From: Isoetes taiwanensis
Taxonomy: Eukaryota > Streptophyta > Lycopodiopsida > Isoetales > Isoetaceae
NCBI GenBank assembly: GCA_021234155.1
Contig: JAJEKV010000028.1
Span: 11,240,134-11,304,133 of the forward strand
Direction: 5' to 3'
Length of the DNA: 64,000 nt
Below, one piece after another: positions 31,370-44,693 of the stretch. Numbering within the stretch: the stretch's first letter is position 1; each line of letters opens with the position of its first letter. The translations under genes and the position numbers were made by a program. The notes beneath the pieces were generated by a model. The model saw nothing but the letters and a program-made list of their open reading frames with translations, did no database searches and was not told the DNA's origin.

Positions 31370-32760
31370 TTGTCTTTTTCATCGGAATATTCGGCATATT
31401 CGAGGAAGATGGTTCAAGGAGAGTGCTCGCATGTGCCAGAGGCACTTGGGACTAAAAACGAGAAATAGAAAGGCAAAGATTTGTAGAGGTTTCCACCTGA
31501 AATTCAAAACCACCTCTCGGCAATATTCCTCGAGGAAGATAGTTCAAGGAGAGTGGCTCGACAGGCTAGGCACTTTGGGACTAAAAAACGAGAATACACA
31601 AAGTGCGCATTTCTCTGTAGAGAATGCAAGCCTTGGCTTCCTTCTCCGCGGGGGTTTCGCGGGTTAGTTGTAGAGGCCTCCACCCACCGAATGTGCAAAA
31701 CCGTTATCGCCGTTCCGTTATTTCGACTTCCGCAAGTCGAATGCCTTACGCCATCCGTAACTCCTGGCGAAGTACAATACCTGAGTGCTCGGTTGGGCGC
31801 ATTCCCCACCGCCAGGCGAATGCGCATTAAAGCTCTATGGTTTCCCCGCAGAGTTAAGCCGTACCAGTATTTCGACCGCAAGTCGAGAATGCCTTTAGCC
31901 ATCGAGAACTCCTGATGGTACACATGGAGGCTCTGTTAGTGGGGCAGTACTCTCACTCATGAGCCGAGAATGCATACGCCAGCTCTCGTTCCGCGGGTTG
32001 TTAGAGTTGGCTCGCAGCATACCAAAACAACTTCCCTTCGCAATGTCCGGCGGAAGATAGAAGGAGAGTTGTTAAGACCGGCTCATGTGCCACCAGAGTG
32101 TATCGCACAGCCGCTTTCCACTACCCAGCCGCAGAAATGCCAAACACCTTCAGGTTAGCCGCCAGGTTCTCCACTCATCAGAGCCCATCCCCGCAATATC
32201 TCTAATGCAAGATGGTTCAAGGAGACGGCCTGATTGCAGCTACCGCGACTCACGTGAGAGAATTGCTAAGATTGGCCCGCGGCATGCTGAAAACCACTTC
32301 TCTTCGCAATGTCCACGAGGAAGATAGAAGAGAGTGGTTGACTGCTCCCAGCCAGCTCTAGAGTGCACTAGAGCCTCGCGCTTTCTCGACTCAATGCAGT
32401 CGGTAAAGCTGCCAGCAATCCTCTGCGGGAAGAAAGTCGCTTAGGCTCTCCACCCGCCGGAGCCACCTTCGCAATATTCGGCGAGCATGGTTCGGGGAGT
32501 GGCGCTCGACTGGTGGAGGGCACTCCGCGACCGCACAAAGAGCCATTGGCAGAATACATTCTCGACTCACGAAGTCGAAGGTCGCAGCCAGGTTCTAAAG
32601 AATGTGAAGACATTGTAGCCGCGGTAATCCTAATCGCGAAGTCGGAGAACCCTCAACCGCCAACAAAAGTGTACACTTCCTCTTCGGCCACCAAGTCGGG
32701 AGTTCTCGACTGGGCGAAAGTCGAGAAGAAGGCCCGTATCGGACCGGACCGCTATGCTGA
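31370..32760. repeat. Degenerate tandem array with palindromic sites
   Basis: Blocks related to GAGGAAGATGGTTCAAGGAG recur at about 31,400, 31,530, 32,050, 32,205, 32,320 and 32,485. They alternate with palindromes based on TTCGACTNNNNAAGTCGA (31,718-31,744, 31,866-31,893, 32,379-32,408, 32,557-32,585 and 32,702-32,728; a degenerate one at 31,949). Unit length is about 110-150 bp and copies are much diverged. No coding function is recognised. Confidence 0.6.
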
Positions 32761-33739
32761 AGTATTCCCAACCGCCACTTCCCTGCATGCTCCGCAGTGG
32801 ATTTGCATGTGAGTTAGAAATGGAGATTCTCCGCGGAAGCAATTCCTATTCTTAGTTCTTTGCCGGGAGAAAGACATTCCTAGTTATGTTTCGTTAATGC
32901 TCGCGAATATCTTAGTTCCTAACACCACCGATGATTTCTATCTCTAAGCAGCCATACTACTTAACCACTATTCTCACTTGTGCCCTCGCACAATGTATTC
33001 AATTCAACCACAAGCAAAAAAAGATAACAAAAACGTAAAACAATACAAAGGGAAAACAGATAAATGGAGATTAGTGAGATCAATGAGAAAACAGAGAACA
33101 ATGGAGAAGAGTACAGAGAACGCTGGAGAATGTAAAGACGTAGAAATGAGATTAAAAGGGTATGATATTACAAAAAACATACCGGAAGATTTGTTGGATG
33201 AGAGGAGGCTTCCGAAGTTCGCCTTCCATGTGGGTATAGTCGCTGGCAAAGCGCGGAATAAGGATTTCGGCCGTAAATTGTATCGTGGATCAATAAGAGC
33301 CTCTAACAACGTAATATAAGTAAAAATGCACTAAAGGACTTACGTAAAACTAAAAAGCAGCACTAAAAAGGGCCTCACTTTCTTCTCAAAGGGTAACGCC
33401 CGCCGAACAATGAATTGCTACGAGAACTTCGGGCAACCGGAAGGCCCCGGACCTACGTAATCAAGCCGTTGGCCATAAGATGGCCCTGGAATCGCTTCTG
33501 GCTCGATCGATCGCCTGATCGGTAAAGCCGGGGCTTAAGGAAACAAGGGAGGATGAGTGATCAGAGAAAACAGTGGGGAGGAAGAATGGTCGGGGAGAGG
33601 AAGAGGGTGCGCTAATTCGGGCCGCACTGAACCCTCGTGAAAAGTGCAATAATAAAACCATTGTCACGCAGGGCCATGCCCCTCCATGACGCGGGCAAGG
33701 CAGGGATTGCCGACATGTAATACGGTTCAAATTTCTCCT
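32761..33739. other. Spacer, no recognised gene
   Basis: A 113-codon plus-strand ORF (32,978-33,319) is Lys/Arg-rich, including DKWRLVRSMRKQRTMEKSTE, but has no recognisable domain or neighbour support. The remainder shows nothing I can name. Confidence 0.3.
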
Positions 33740-34040
33740 CAAGAGGCTTCACGCGGACATGACAAGATATGAAAGGGTAGGTTATATGTTTATATATGTT
33801 ATCTTATGTATTTAATAAGGTTTCAATGGTTGAATAGTTTCAATGGTTATATATGTTTACAATGTTTACATATGGTTTAGAATGAGTGTGGTTGTATGCT
33901 TTAATATGGTTATTGATTTTAGTTAATATGGTTGTATGATTTTAGTTAATATGGTTGTATGATTTAATATGATTATATTTAATATGTTTTGTATGGTTTT
34001 ATATGGTTCATATGGTCATATTTTGTGGTGTTTGGGCTAT
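33740..34040. repeat. AT-rich imperfect ATATGGTT repeats
   Basis: The words ATATGGTT, TTAATATGGTTGTATG and TATATGTTTA recur irregularly over 300 bp. This is low-complexity DNA with no ORF. Confidence 0.75.
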
Positions 34041-34969
34041 ATGGTTTTAATGTGAGCTTTTTCATTCAGTGGAACATGTGAGATGAGTAAAATGGAGCCG
34101 TGGAAGTCCAAAAGGAGGCCATTGCCCTCAGGCTCCAATGGAGGAAGATGGTTGTTTTGTTGCACCCTTGCAAACTGTGACCGTATTTGCAGAGGGTATA
34201 ATAACTGCAATTTCGATCCATTTGATAGTGTGAATGATGAGAGGCCGGGAGATGAACATCTTGAGTTGGCATTGTGAAGCTTTATCGGTTGATACAATCA
34301 TGTCCTGTGGAAGCTCTAGTGATTGCATTGTGGTGCTCAGTGGCTGCTGGAGTCCCAAGCTCAGCTTGAGATGGCCAATTAGATATATTACACACAAGAA
34401 TGGTGATACTCTAGATTGCCCTACTGAATACACACCCCAAGGCCCACCCAAGGCCATGTGGAAGATTTGGTGGTCGATGAGCATCCCTTGATCACAAGGA
34501 AGAGACGCTATGTCTTTTCATAAAAGGCAGCCAAAGCAGCCCAAGAGGCCTAGAAGAAGTGACAAATATTTAGAAAGGATGGAAAGTATGGCACCAACCA
34601 AAGAAAACCCTGAGGCAATTAGGGGACAAGAGTGTTGCAAAACCTAGATTGCACAAAGGCAAAGACAATGTGATGACCTCAAGTATATGGTCCCAATACA
34701 TTGACAGTTTCAAAAGATAGGATTAATTTCATTTTACTCCCTTGTAGAATTCCAGCTATGATGAAAAACACAGATCTGCTACTATATCAATCAGGGGCAT
34801 GAAGGTATGTATGAGAGCATGAGATGGATTCTGGGGTGAGCAAGTCTTCATTTGGCTGTGACATCGGGAGCGTGTTAGAAAGGGCACACCTTTTGTTCCA
34901 ACATGGTACTGCACTCACTTTGGAAAACTAGAGCAAATAATTTAAAGGCCATTGCAGTCAGCAATCATG
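34041..34969. other. Spacer, no recognised gene
   Basis: Overlapping open stretches on both strands (34,128-34,484 minus; 34,234-34,491 plus) lack recognisable domains. The sequence ends abruptly where the second duplicated unit begins. Confidence 0.35.
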
Positions 34970-35660
34970 ACATTTTATTTGATGCAATTCTGGTGATTTA
35001 TTTGAAGTGTAGAGACGAATCCATAGGCGGTGGCGGCTTCTAAAAATGATGTGGTGCTCTTCTTGCTGATTTATTCTTTATTTCACTTCTTTGTACACAT
35101 AGGTAGAGTAAAAATGCGATGATAATTTTGGTGAGTATGGCTGGAGTCTTCTGTGCTACTTCAAAGTAGTACAGGATAGATTTGGTGGTAGTTACCATGA
35201 TTAACAAGATGGATGTGCTTATTTATCAGGATGTAAGATCATGATGCAGGACAGAAATGGAGTGGAAGACTCCCTTGGGTGTGCTGGGAGGTGGAAATTC
35301 TGTAGAGCTAGGGGAGGCTACTCTGAGGCTTCTATACCTGAGCTTTAAGGGAGGAGTCATTTGGGCTTGTACCTTTAAGCAGCCTAGCTAGCTTTAGGCT
35401 ATCTGCGACAGGCAATGCGGACTCTACTATGCACCTCGGACAATAACATTTTGAGAATCAAAGTTTCTTTAACCATTGTTAGCTATCTTATACTTCTTTT
35501 GTTTTGGTTACTCATTTGAATAAGTTCGAGTTCATAGGGATGAAGAGGTTGAGGTTACTCTCGTAGTAATCCCTCTGAAGTTTGAAACATTGTACTCACA
35601 CGTACTTTTTTATATAAAATATAAAAACTCTTTTTCTCAAAAAAAAAAAAAAAAAAAAAA
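34970..35660 (+). mobile_element. Retroposon 3' part with poly(A), copy 2
   Basis: Matches 4,499-5,224 and ends in 22 A residues (35,639-35,660). The 5' part is missing because the duplicated unit starts inside it. Confidence 0.75.
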
Positions 35661-36400
35661 TCAATGGACAAGGGTGAATGGAAATAGAAGGAGAATTAGA
35701 AACAATCAAATGAAGGAACATGATAAAGATTATTAACACAAAGAGATCAGGGGTAATTCTAAACATTATCTTCAGCTTGCTTCCATGCTAAGGCCGTCCT
35801 AGGGTTCAAGAGTCCCTGCAATTCCTATGATAAGAAAAGGATAAAGGGGAAGTCTCCCACATGCAAGATAATGCATCTTATACTGATGACCTACATAACA
35901 TGCTTAATCCGGGTATTGCATATATTAAAAGACAATCAAAATGTACAACCTTATTCTTTGATGGTTTTCCACCTCAAGCAAAGGTAAGAGTGTTCCATTA
36001 ATTAATAAAGCCCCCACCAAAAGTCATGAAAGGGGAAAAGGCCTATTTTCAACCACAGCCATATTCAAAGGTCTTAAAATATATGATGACATTTTATAAG
36101 GAAGAAATGCAAGGAAATTATCGCAACATTAGCAGACTAAAAATACGATCAAGCAACAAATGAAAATGCTAATGTCAAGAAATTTGTCAAGACATTTACA
36201 AATGAAGATACTCAAAATAATACATGGACTACATTATGTGCAAATACTTGCTCTAATCCAAAGGAAGGTTAAAGCCTTCAGAATCAACACCAAGCTTTGT
36301 GCGTAATGGTAAGGAAGTTCAACCAAATGTTCCCGTTTCATCTCATTGAAGGAAAAATTCATCTTCACGATAAACTCAAAGATAGAATTGATTGTTAATC
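35661..36400 (+). pseudogene. Unrecognised coding-like fragment, copy 2
   Basis: Counterpart of 5,225-5,960. The frames open in copy 1 are broken here by numerous one- to three-base changes, many next to CTG/CAG. Confidence 0.4.
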
Positions 36401-36849
36401 AATATGAGGTACTTGCTAGTTTAAATGTTGATGAAGATTTAGATTTTTATTGAGCAAATAAAGCAAACCTTGATGTTTAGGGGGGTTCTGGATCGATCTC
36501 TCGCAAGATGACCCTCATGGAGGACCCTTGGATCAGAGAAGAATCTAGGCCGAGAGTGTCTACGGATTTTGCTAAAGAATGTAAAGAGAGAAACCGGAAA
36601 GAACAACAACAAGCAGTGAAGGTAATGATGCCTTGATATCACTGAAAGGTACAGAGCTCAGGGAGAACGAGAGAAAGACTAGAGACAAGGACTAAAAACT
36701 CATCCGTAAAACCGAAGGTTCTAACTCTACTCATATATATAGTACAATGGCCTTGGGCCCAAAATACGCGGTTTGGCGATTTCGCCACCAACTCTTGATC
36801 AAAGCCCGACAGGAAATATGGCGAGTGCCTTGAATTCACGATGCACAGG

Positions 36850-38773
36850 AATCACACCTAAGTCGTTGTATCAAGAAAAGGCCATTTATCCCGTTTTGTC
36901 TCTTCTTTGGGCGTGGTCTTTGTCGCGGTCTTCGGCGTGGTCTTCTGAGGAGGGGTTTGCTACATGATGCTTGACCTTGACACAGTGTCTTATTTCTACC
37001 TTGATCCGTGGTGTGCATGAATAGTCTGCCCCAACAAAAGCGACACTTTCAGTAGGAGAAAAGGTGGAACAATTAGGGAGGCGAAAATCAAAGAACTTCA
37101 AAATCATCTTGTCTGGTATGGTTGCTTAATGGTGGTCATGATAAGCTCTACTTGGTTCCTTGAGCCTAGGAGTATTAGAGGCCAATTCTTTGATGAGCAT
37201 CAATGAGAAAGTCGAGGCTGCACACCATGTCTTCAAGGCATGGTGAGCCCTCCAGGGACATATTGGCACTCCATCAGGAAGACAGGTTTAAAGGCAAAGG
37301 CCAAAGGCACGAAACGCTTGCATTAGGGTTGCAATAATAAATGGGTCTCTTAAGATTGCAAGAGAACACAATGAGAGCACTTTGAAAGCAAAAGACAAAA
37401 CACCTTGACGGTGAAAGGAAAGGATCCGAGGAGGTGGCAGTATCGCTCAAGAACTGGAGTGAGACCCCGACAATGGAGTAGGCATCATCCCCGACCTCTT
37501 TTGTTGGGGATATAAATCAGTGCTATTATTTCTAGGTATTCCCGTCGCCGCATACCCAGGCTTGCGAACAAATGAGGATCCCACGAGAGATCATTCGTCG
37601 GCGGGAGTCCACCCCCGCGTGCCGTCCATAACCTTGGTCCAAAAGGAGACGCTAATCGAGAGGTGAGATAGTCTTACGGTGGCGCTCCCAAAGATGCATA
37701 CCGGATAATTATCTGTTGATCATCATTGGGCTTGAACTGCTCCCCGAATTCTCGAATGAGATCCGAGATCCGTTTGACACTATTGTTTAATCACGAAGAA
37801 AGGGGTATACTGTATGCGGGGAGTAAAACCCATTCCCTTCATTTCAGAGACAATGCTGTCCAGAAAAAACACTGTGAGTGTTGTAGCCACCAAGATGTTG
37901 CAAATAGATTTGGGTAAATTGAATACCCTCATCCTCAGGATAAATTTTACGGACTGCGAAATCTGGCTCAAAGAGGAAGATGAGTAGCAAGCTCCGCATA
38001 TACTCCTCTTTGAAGGTTTTGGCTTGGAGTTGGATCCTATAAATATTTGTTCTCCTGGTAACAAAGAACCATTGAGCCTTGTTCATTGCCACCGATTCCC
38101 GGTTGGGTCCATCATTGAACTTGTCCCAGTATCGGCCAGATAAATCATGAAGGACATAAGGTATGGGCGGACCAGTAGGAAGATGAAGAATAGGGATCTT
38201 CCCGCAGGATAAGAGACCATAGACCAAGAGAGCACATAAGAGTCCCTTTGTCCTCAATGGAATTCGCCATAGTGAGAAGATCGGTGTTTGGAGAGGGGCT
38301 CATGAATTTTGCCGTTCTGATACCACTTGAGCAGAAAAAGATGACGTGGAGACAACATAATCCAAATAAGCGAGGAGGGAGTGGAAGTAATCCTTAAGAA
38401 TTGTCATAAGCAGCATTTCGCAGTAGATCTAAAATGTTGACTCTGGCTTCTTCATTGTTCGAGAGCTTGATTGAGTTGATGTTCCGTGTCACGGATTTTG
38501 TTATCTTTGTCCATGAGGAGACGAGATCGATCCGCGAATCGCGTGTGTGAGTGCGTGGCGTGGGAAGATGAAGGGCAGTGAACCTGAGTTGAAGACTTGC
38601 AATTCCGATATCATCAATCAACTTCTATTTTTGGGCTTCAACAATCAGCCTTCGAGAAGAGATATTTAGCCTTAGAAGAGATATCGCGCATCCACGGTTC
38701 AATATGTTATAACCGACCGCTGTAACTATGGAGATCACGTGTACATGGTCCGGGAGGTCGCATGAGCTTATCT
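36850..38773 (-). pseudogene. Host-element sense ORF, C-terminal part, copy 2
   Basis: Counterpart of 6,450-8,400. The stretch 37,844-38,257 keeps DKFNDGPNRE and EDEGIQFTQIYLQHLGGYNT, a frame that copy 1 shows only in a shifted reading. Comparing both copies therefore indicates where each is damaged. It is heavily affected by small indels. Confidence 0.5.
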
Positions 38774-41700
38774 CATTGGAAAATTACATTTTTCGGTTCA
38801 CCTTATAATGAGAAAACGTTCTCGGTATTTCTGAAAATAAAAGATTATACCTTTAGCGTAATGGAGTTGTAGAAAACAATAAGAGAAGTTGTCGATTGAG
38901 AACAGTAGTTAAAATCAATGAAGCTAGGGGTCGACCTGATTGTCATCACGGCTGCTAATAACTAATGAGAACAAAGGTTGAAGACCCGCAAGTTGATTAG
39001 AGAGCTAGAGAAAAGGTCAAGTGTTCACTTAACATTTTAATGGTTGCATATTGTGACCATTGGAATGCATTTAAACCATTGAAAAAATGTTAAACGGGTT
39101 TATTTCGCGAAAAGGAGAAATAGAGATGCTGAATTAGAAACGATTATGGTGGGAAATCCGAATCGAAATTAGAAGGATTGATGGTCGGTGAATGAATCAA
39201 GAACGGATGGTAGAGTTGCAAAACCGCCGGATCTGTAAATAAAATGTAAGATGAATAGATAGATAATATATGGGGTCTGCAAAGCGTACCATTTTCATTT
39301 TGTATCGAGACTAAGGTAATGGTATTGAAAGGGTTTTATGAATACTTAGGCCTTATGATGAAAAACATCTCAAATGCTAAATGATGAAATAGGACATATT
39401 GTTTATTGGTTCTTGATAAAGAAATGATCATTGTCTTATATAGATCATAAGGAACGAAATCATGTGTTTAAGAGTTGAATCATGTTGTTATGAACATTTG
39501 TCATATATTAAGGATGTATTATCCTATGTAATATCGATACAATAAAGTAAAAAATTTCTAATGATGGTATCAGAGGCGGGTTATAGTAGACATTCAAGAA
39601 TGTCAAGGTGTTTTGAGCAGGATTGTTGAGTGCCATTGAAGTCTTTAGAGGAGACTGGGTTTTGGTATGGAAGGAAAAGGTTAAGCATGTGTTGGAGGTA
39701 GAAGATCTTGGGATCTGATAGAAAACATCAAGAGGAAGTAAGGTTAAGAAGGAGAGTTGTGGTGAGTAGCTCAACATCAAGGAAATCTTGGAAGAGTGAA
39801 GAAACAAGTCTTGAGTGTCAACAAGAAGAGGATCCGGAGATAAGGCCCGATAAAAAGGAAGCTCAAGGAATTATCATGAGCAAAGTAAGTTCCAACATTG
39901 TGCTAAAATTAAGAGGTATGACACCTAAGCAAATGTAGAATTACTTGTTGATAAATTATGAGGAAAAGACATCCTCTCAAATTGATGTATTGGAAAATGA
40001 GTTGAGGAGACTAAAGTTTCATGAAAAATGATGATGTCAATGAGTTTTGCAAAACTTGACAATGTAATTGCAGACTTAGAAGGAAAGCAGGCGACTTTTA
40101 TACACACGACAGCGGCGGAGTCCCAGCCATGTCAAAAGAGCTTGTTCAGATGGGTAATATCTCCATATTCATGAGGACAATTGCTAGAACCAAGGTTGAG
40201 GCAGAAGAATGTTAAAAAAGAATTAGAAACGAATAAAGTTCTTGGTGAGAATGATCTTGCTCTCAAATACTATTTGTCAAGGGGAAAGGGATAACAAAAA
40301 TAAGCAAGAGGCACGCTCATGAAGGAAGAGTAGGACCATGCTTTAATTGTAACAAATATGGCCATTTAAAGATTGACTTGCTAATGTTTCAAGAGAGATA
40401 TATTGTTATCATTGTTGAGGCAGAGGGCATATGCATCAACTTGCTCAACTCCCCCAAAAGAAAGCATAGAGCAAGAGGAAGGGCAGAGGTGGCAGAGGTT
40501 CAGGTTTGTAAGGTGGAAAGAGGCGTAGGTAGAAAAATTAATTATGAAGCAAATGGTGAGGAAGTAAGCCTTGAAGAAGACAAAATCAAGAAAATGAGGA
40601 GGTAAGTAAATCTCTGGTTTCTTCATTTTCTAATGACAAAATTGATGATGACATATTAATTATAGATAGTGGAGTGAAAAATCGATAACATGTTCCTCTA
40701 AGCTGCTAAAGGATTGCAATGGAAGCAAAGGAGGCCACATCTAAGTGGGAAATGGAAATTTGCAGAAAATTGAAGATGTTGGAGTATTACAATTGTTTGA
40801 TTTAGATGGCAAGATTGTAAACTTAAAAATGTTCTTTGTGTTCCTACACTAGTGAGAAATCTCATATCAATTTCTCAGTTAGTAGATATGGGCTTCAAGG
40901 GTTGTTTTTGAACAACTTGAATGTAAAATCTTTGAAGGAAATAAATTGAGGTTTCTTGGAAAAGAGTTGATAACTTGTTTGGATTAAATCTAAATGTGTT
41001 GGCAACATAAACTTATCAACTATTGCAAATAGTCACACATGGCATGAAAGGCTTGGACATCTTTGGAATGAAGCACATTGAAAGTATGGGAAAGAAAGGA
41101 TGGATAAAATATGAAAAAGAAGAAAATAATGAGGAAGCATGCATGGGATGCATCTTTGGGAAAACTACGCGGACTTCCTTTCTCAAAGGCAAAGAAAGAG
41201 CAAAGGCCCCACTAGAATTAGTTCATACCGATCTATGTGGCCCATTAAATGTAACGAGGGATTCTTGGTAAAAAATATTTCATAACCTTTGTTGATGATT
41301 TTAGCGAAAAAACTCAAGTTTATTGCTTAAGGAGTAAACATCTTGCATTTGATGCCTTCAAAGATATCTTTGCTGAAGTTGAATGCTCAGGAGGAAAAAA
41401 AGATCAAGTGTGTTCGATCGACGAGAGGAGGAGGTGAGTACATGTCTTCCAAGTTTGTTAATTTTTGCATTGAAAAGGAATTAGAAGACAATTTACTTGC
41501 AGCTACACACCTCAGCAAAATGGTGTGGCTAAAAGAAAAAATAAAACTATTCTCAATGCAGTTAGATCTATGCTTAAGCATTGTGGATTACCTAATTTCT
41601 TATGGGAAGAGGCGGTGAAGACATGAATTGCTTATTCAAAATGGTTTACCATGTGTAAGCATTAAAGATCATTGTCCGAAGAGTTGTGGTTGAGTATTCC

Positions 41701-44688
41701 CGATTATGATAAATCTGAGGCTTATGGATGCTTAACTTATGTACACATACCAAGAATTAAGGTCTAAGCTTGATGAGATCCACAATAGGGTATCTAGTTG
41801 GCTATGACGAAAATTCAAAAGGATGTAGAGTTTACAATCCGAGAAAAGGAAAATAATGATAAGGGGGGGGCGTGACTTTTGTTGAGAATAGGTTGTATAG
41901 GCCCACCTTAAACAAGGAGAATTTTGAAAGCTCAAATCGAGGATACAAAGGAAGCTGGTTATGTTGGAAGAAATAGTACAGAAGAGTACAATACAGATAA
42001 AAGTGATTCAGATGATGAGAATCATAGGGATGTAGAAAATAATGTTCAAATAGAGGGAGAAATAGAAAGGACTGTTCCAAAGATAACAAAAAGAAGAAAA
42101 GACCGAGGGGAAGTGCTAAAGGAAGGGATTCAACTTGATCAAAATGTCTATGGCAGATTGCCGGATGGGAGAAGTGTAAGAATCTGATCTCAAAAAGATA
42201 ATGCTGAACAAGCCTTAATGGTACTTGAAACTGGCATACCAGAAAACTTTGATGATGCAATAAAGGACTTGGAAAGTAGCAAATGGAAGCAGGCCATGAA
42301 TGATGAGATAGACTCATTCAAAAGGACTGAAATCAGGTTGTAGAGAGGCCAAAGAATAAAAATGTAGTTGGCAATAAATGGGTATATAGGCTGAAAGTAG
42401 GAGCAGATGGCAAGCCTAAGTTTAAAGCACGTTTGGTTGCTCAAGGCTTTACTCAAAGGAAAGGAGTTGACTATGAAGAGACTTATTCACCCTGTGAAAA
42501 TAAATTGATTATTAATGATAATTGCCATTGCCATTGCCAATGCTCTTGACTATGAATTGCATCATATGGATGTGAACACGCATTTTTTAAATGCTAAACT
42601 AGAGGAAGAAATTTACATGGAACAACCTCACGGTTATGAACAAGGAAAGAATAATGTATGGAGATTGAAGAGAGCGATTAATATGGATTAAAAAGCATCC
42701 AAGGGAATGGTACAAATGCATGGACTCATTTTGATGGCACAAGGGTTGAAAACTTGATAATGATGGGAATGTTTATTTGTTTGAGGAAAAGGACAATCAA
42801 CGCATAATAGGTTTATATGTTGATGATTGTATCATGGCTGGGAAGAATTTGACAATACTAAATCAATGCAAAGATGTTCTAAAGAAAAGGTTCATGATGA
42901 CAGATCTTGGTGAACTAAAGAAATTTCTAGGTATTGAAGTTATTCGAGACAGGAAAAATAGGAAAATAAGTCTGTCACAGAAAAGATATATTGATACAGT
43001 CTTGGAGAAGTTCAATATGGAAGATTGTAACATGGTCAAAGCTCCTATTCTGCCAGGATATAAAATATCAAAGGAGATGTGTCCAAAAAATGAACAAGAA
43101 GAAAAGGAAATGGAAGAGATACCATATAGGCCCTTGATTGGAAGTTTATTGTACATATCCAATAATACCAGACCTGATATCAGTTATATACAATCACAAT
43201 CCAGGGAGACAACATTGGCTTGCAGCTAAGAAAGTCTTAAGATACTTGAAGGGTACAAAAAATGTTGGTATTGAATACTCAAATGATAATCTAGAACTAG
43301 CAGGATATTGTGATGCAGATTGGTGTGGGGATCCAGATGAAAGAAGATCCACATCTGGTTACATTCTCATGCTAGGAGGAGGGCCAATTAGTTGGAGAAG
43401 CAAGAAGAAAAGTTCTGTAGCACTGTCTACAGCAGAGGCAGAATATGCCTCATCAACATTAGCAGCTAAAGAAATCGTGTGGACCAGGAGAATGTTGGAG
43501 GAACTTGGAGTGAAGCAGAAAGGTAATACAATACTTTATAGTGACAGCCAAAGTTGTATTTCTATGACTAAAAACCCTGTCATGCATGAGAGAACTAAAC
43601 ACATTGAAATGAAGATGCACTTTATCAGGGATATGGTGAATAAAGGCATTATAAAATTGGAGCATATAAAGTCTGAAGATCAGCTGGCAGATATACTCAC
43701 TAAAGGTTTGAGCAGTAAAAGGTTTGAAGTTCTTTCTGAAAGAATAAGTTGCAAGGAAGTTATAAAATAGCTTACAGCAAATAATAGCAGACAAGTTATG
43801 AAAAATATTCTGTGACAGGTTCAGGGATGTTAATGTTGGGAAAATTCTGTTACAGCAAATATTCTGTGGCAGGTTCAGGGATGTTAGCATTATAAGGTGA
43901 AAGGGGAATGTTGGGAAAATTACGTTTTCAGTTCACCTTATAATGAAAAAACGTTCTCAGTATTTCTGAGAAAATAAAGATTATACCTTAGGCAGAATGC
44001 AGTTGTGAAAACAATAAGAGAAGTTGTCAGTTGAGAACAGTTAAAAATCAATGAAGCTAGGGGAATGACCTAGTTGTCATACAGTGACTAATGCAGAACA
44101 AGGTTGAAGACTGCAAGTTGATTCGAGCTAGAGAAAAGGTCAAGTGTTCACTTAACATTTTAATGGTTGCATATTGTGACCATTGGGCGCATTTAAACCA
44201 TTGAAAAAATATTAAACGGGTTTATTTGCGAAAAGGAGAAATAGAGATGCTCGAATTAGAAATAGTTATGGTGGGAAATCCAGAATCGAAATTAGAAGGA
44301 TTGATCGGTCGAATGAATCTGTAGAACGGATCGGTAGAGTTGCAAAACCCCGGATCATTGTAAATAAAATGTAAGATGAATAGATAGATAATATATAGGG
44401 GTTGACAAAGCGGACCATTTTCATTTGTATCGAGACTAAGGTAATGGTATTGAAAGGGTTTTATGAATACTTAGGCCTTATGATGAAAAACATCTCAAAT
44501 GCTAAATGATGAAATAGACATATTGTTTATTGGTTCTTGATAAAGAAATGATCATTGTCTTATATAGATCATAAGGAACGAAATCATGTGTTTCTGGAGA
44601 GTTGAATCATGTTGTTATGAACATTGTCATATATTAAGGATGTATTATCCTATGTAATATCGATACAATAAAGTGGAAATTTCTAACA
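38774..44688 (+). mobile_element. Ty1/copia element A, copy 2
   Basis: Same insertion site as 8,401-14,343. The 5' LTR is about 38,774-39,562 and the 3' LTR 43,909-44,688, followed by TSD ATCCT (44,689-44,693). Gag, protease and integrase regions (39,600-41,900) are fragmented by indels. It shares with copy 1 the gag TGA, the protease TAA, the AKRKN integrase change and the RT frameshift. From 42,777 the sequence is almost identical to copy 1. Confidence 0.95.
43138..43770 (+). CDS. pol: RNase H of element A, copy 2 (open)
   Basis: Unlike copy 1, this 210-codon frame is uninterrupted because the A-run after RSKK is one base shorter. It holds GYCDADWCGDPDERRSTSGY, SVALSTAEAEYASSTLAAKE, YSDSQSCISMTKNPVMHERT and ends KEVIK*. 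All RNase H acidic residues are present. The upstream join to RT is still out of frame. Confidence 0.9.
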   Translation: MEVYCTYPIIPDLISVIYNHNPGRQHWLAAKKVLRYLKGTKNVGIEYSNDNLELAGYCDADWCGDPDERRSTSGYILMLGGGPISWRSKKKSSVALSTAEAEYASSTLAAKEIVWTRRMLEELGVKQKGNTILYSDSQSCISMTKNPVMHERTKHIEMKMHFIRDMVNKGIIKLEHIKSEDQLADILTKGLSSKRFEVLSERISCKEVIK

Positions 44689-44693
44689 ATCCT

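Noticed and set aside
31370-32760. CRISPR-like array from regularly spaced palindromic repeats
   Set aside because: The repeats are strongly diverged, spacers are themselves repeats of variable length, and the context is plant nuclear DNA. It is a degenerate satellite-like array.
33004-33319. Lys/Arg-rich ORF (plus) and its antisense partner as genes
   Set aside because: Both are short, low in complexity and without recognised motif or flanking signals.
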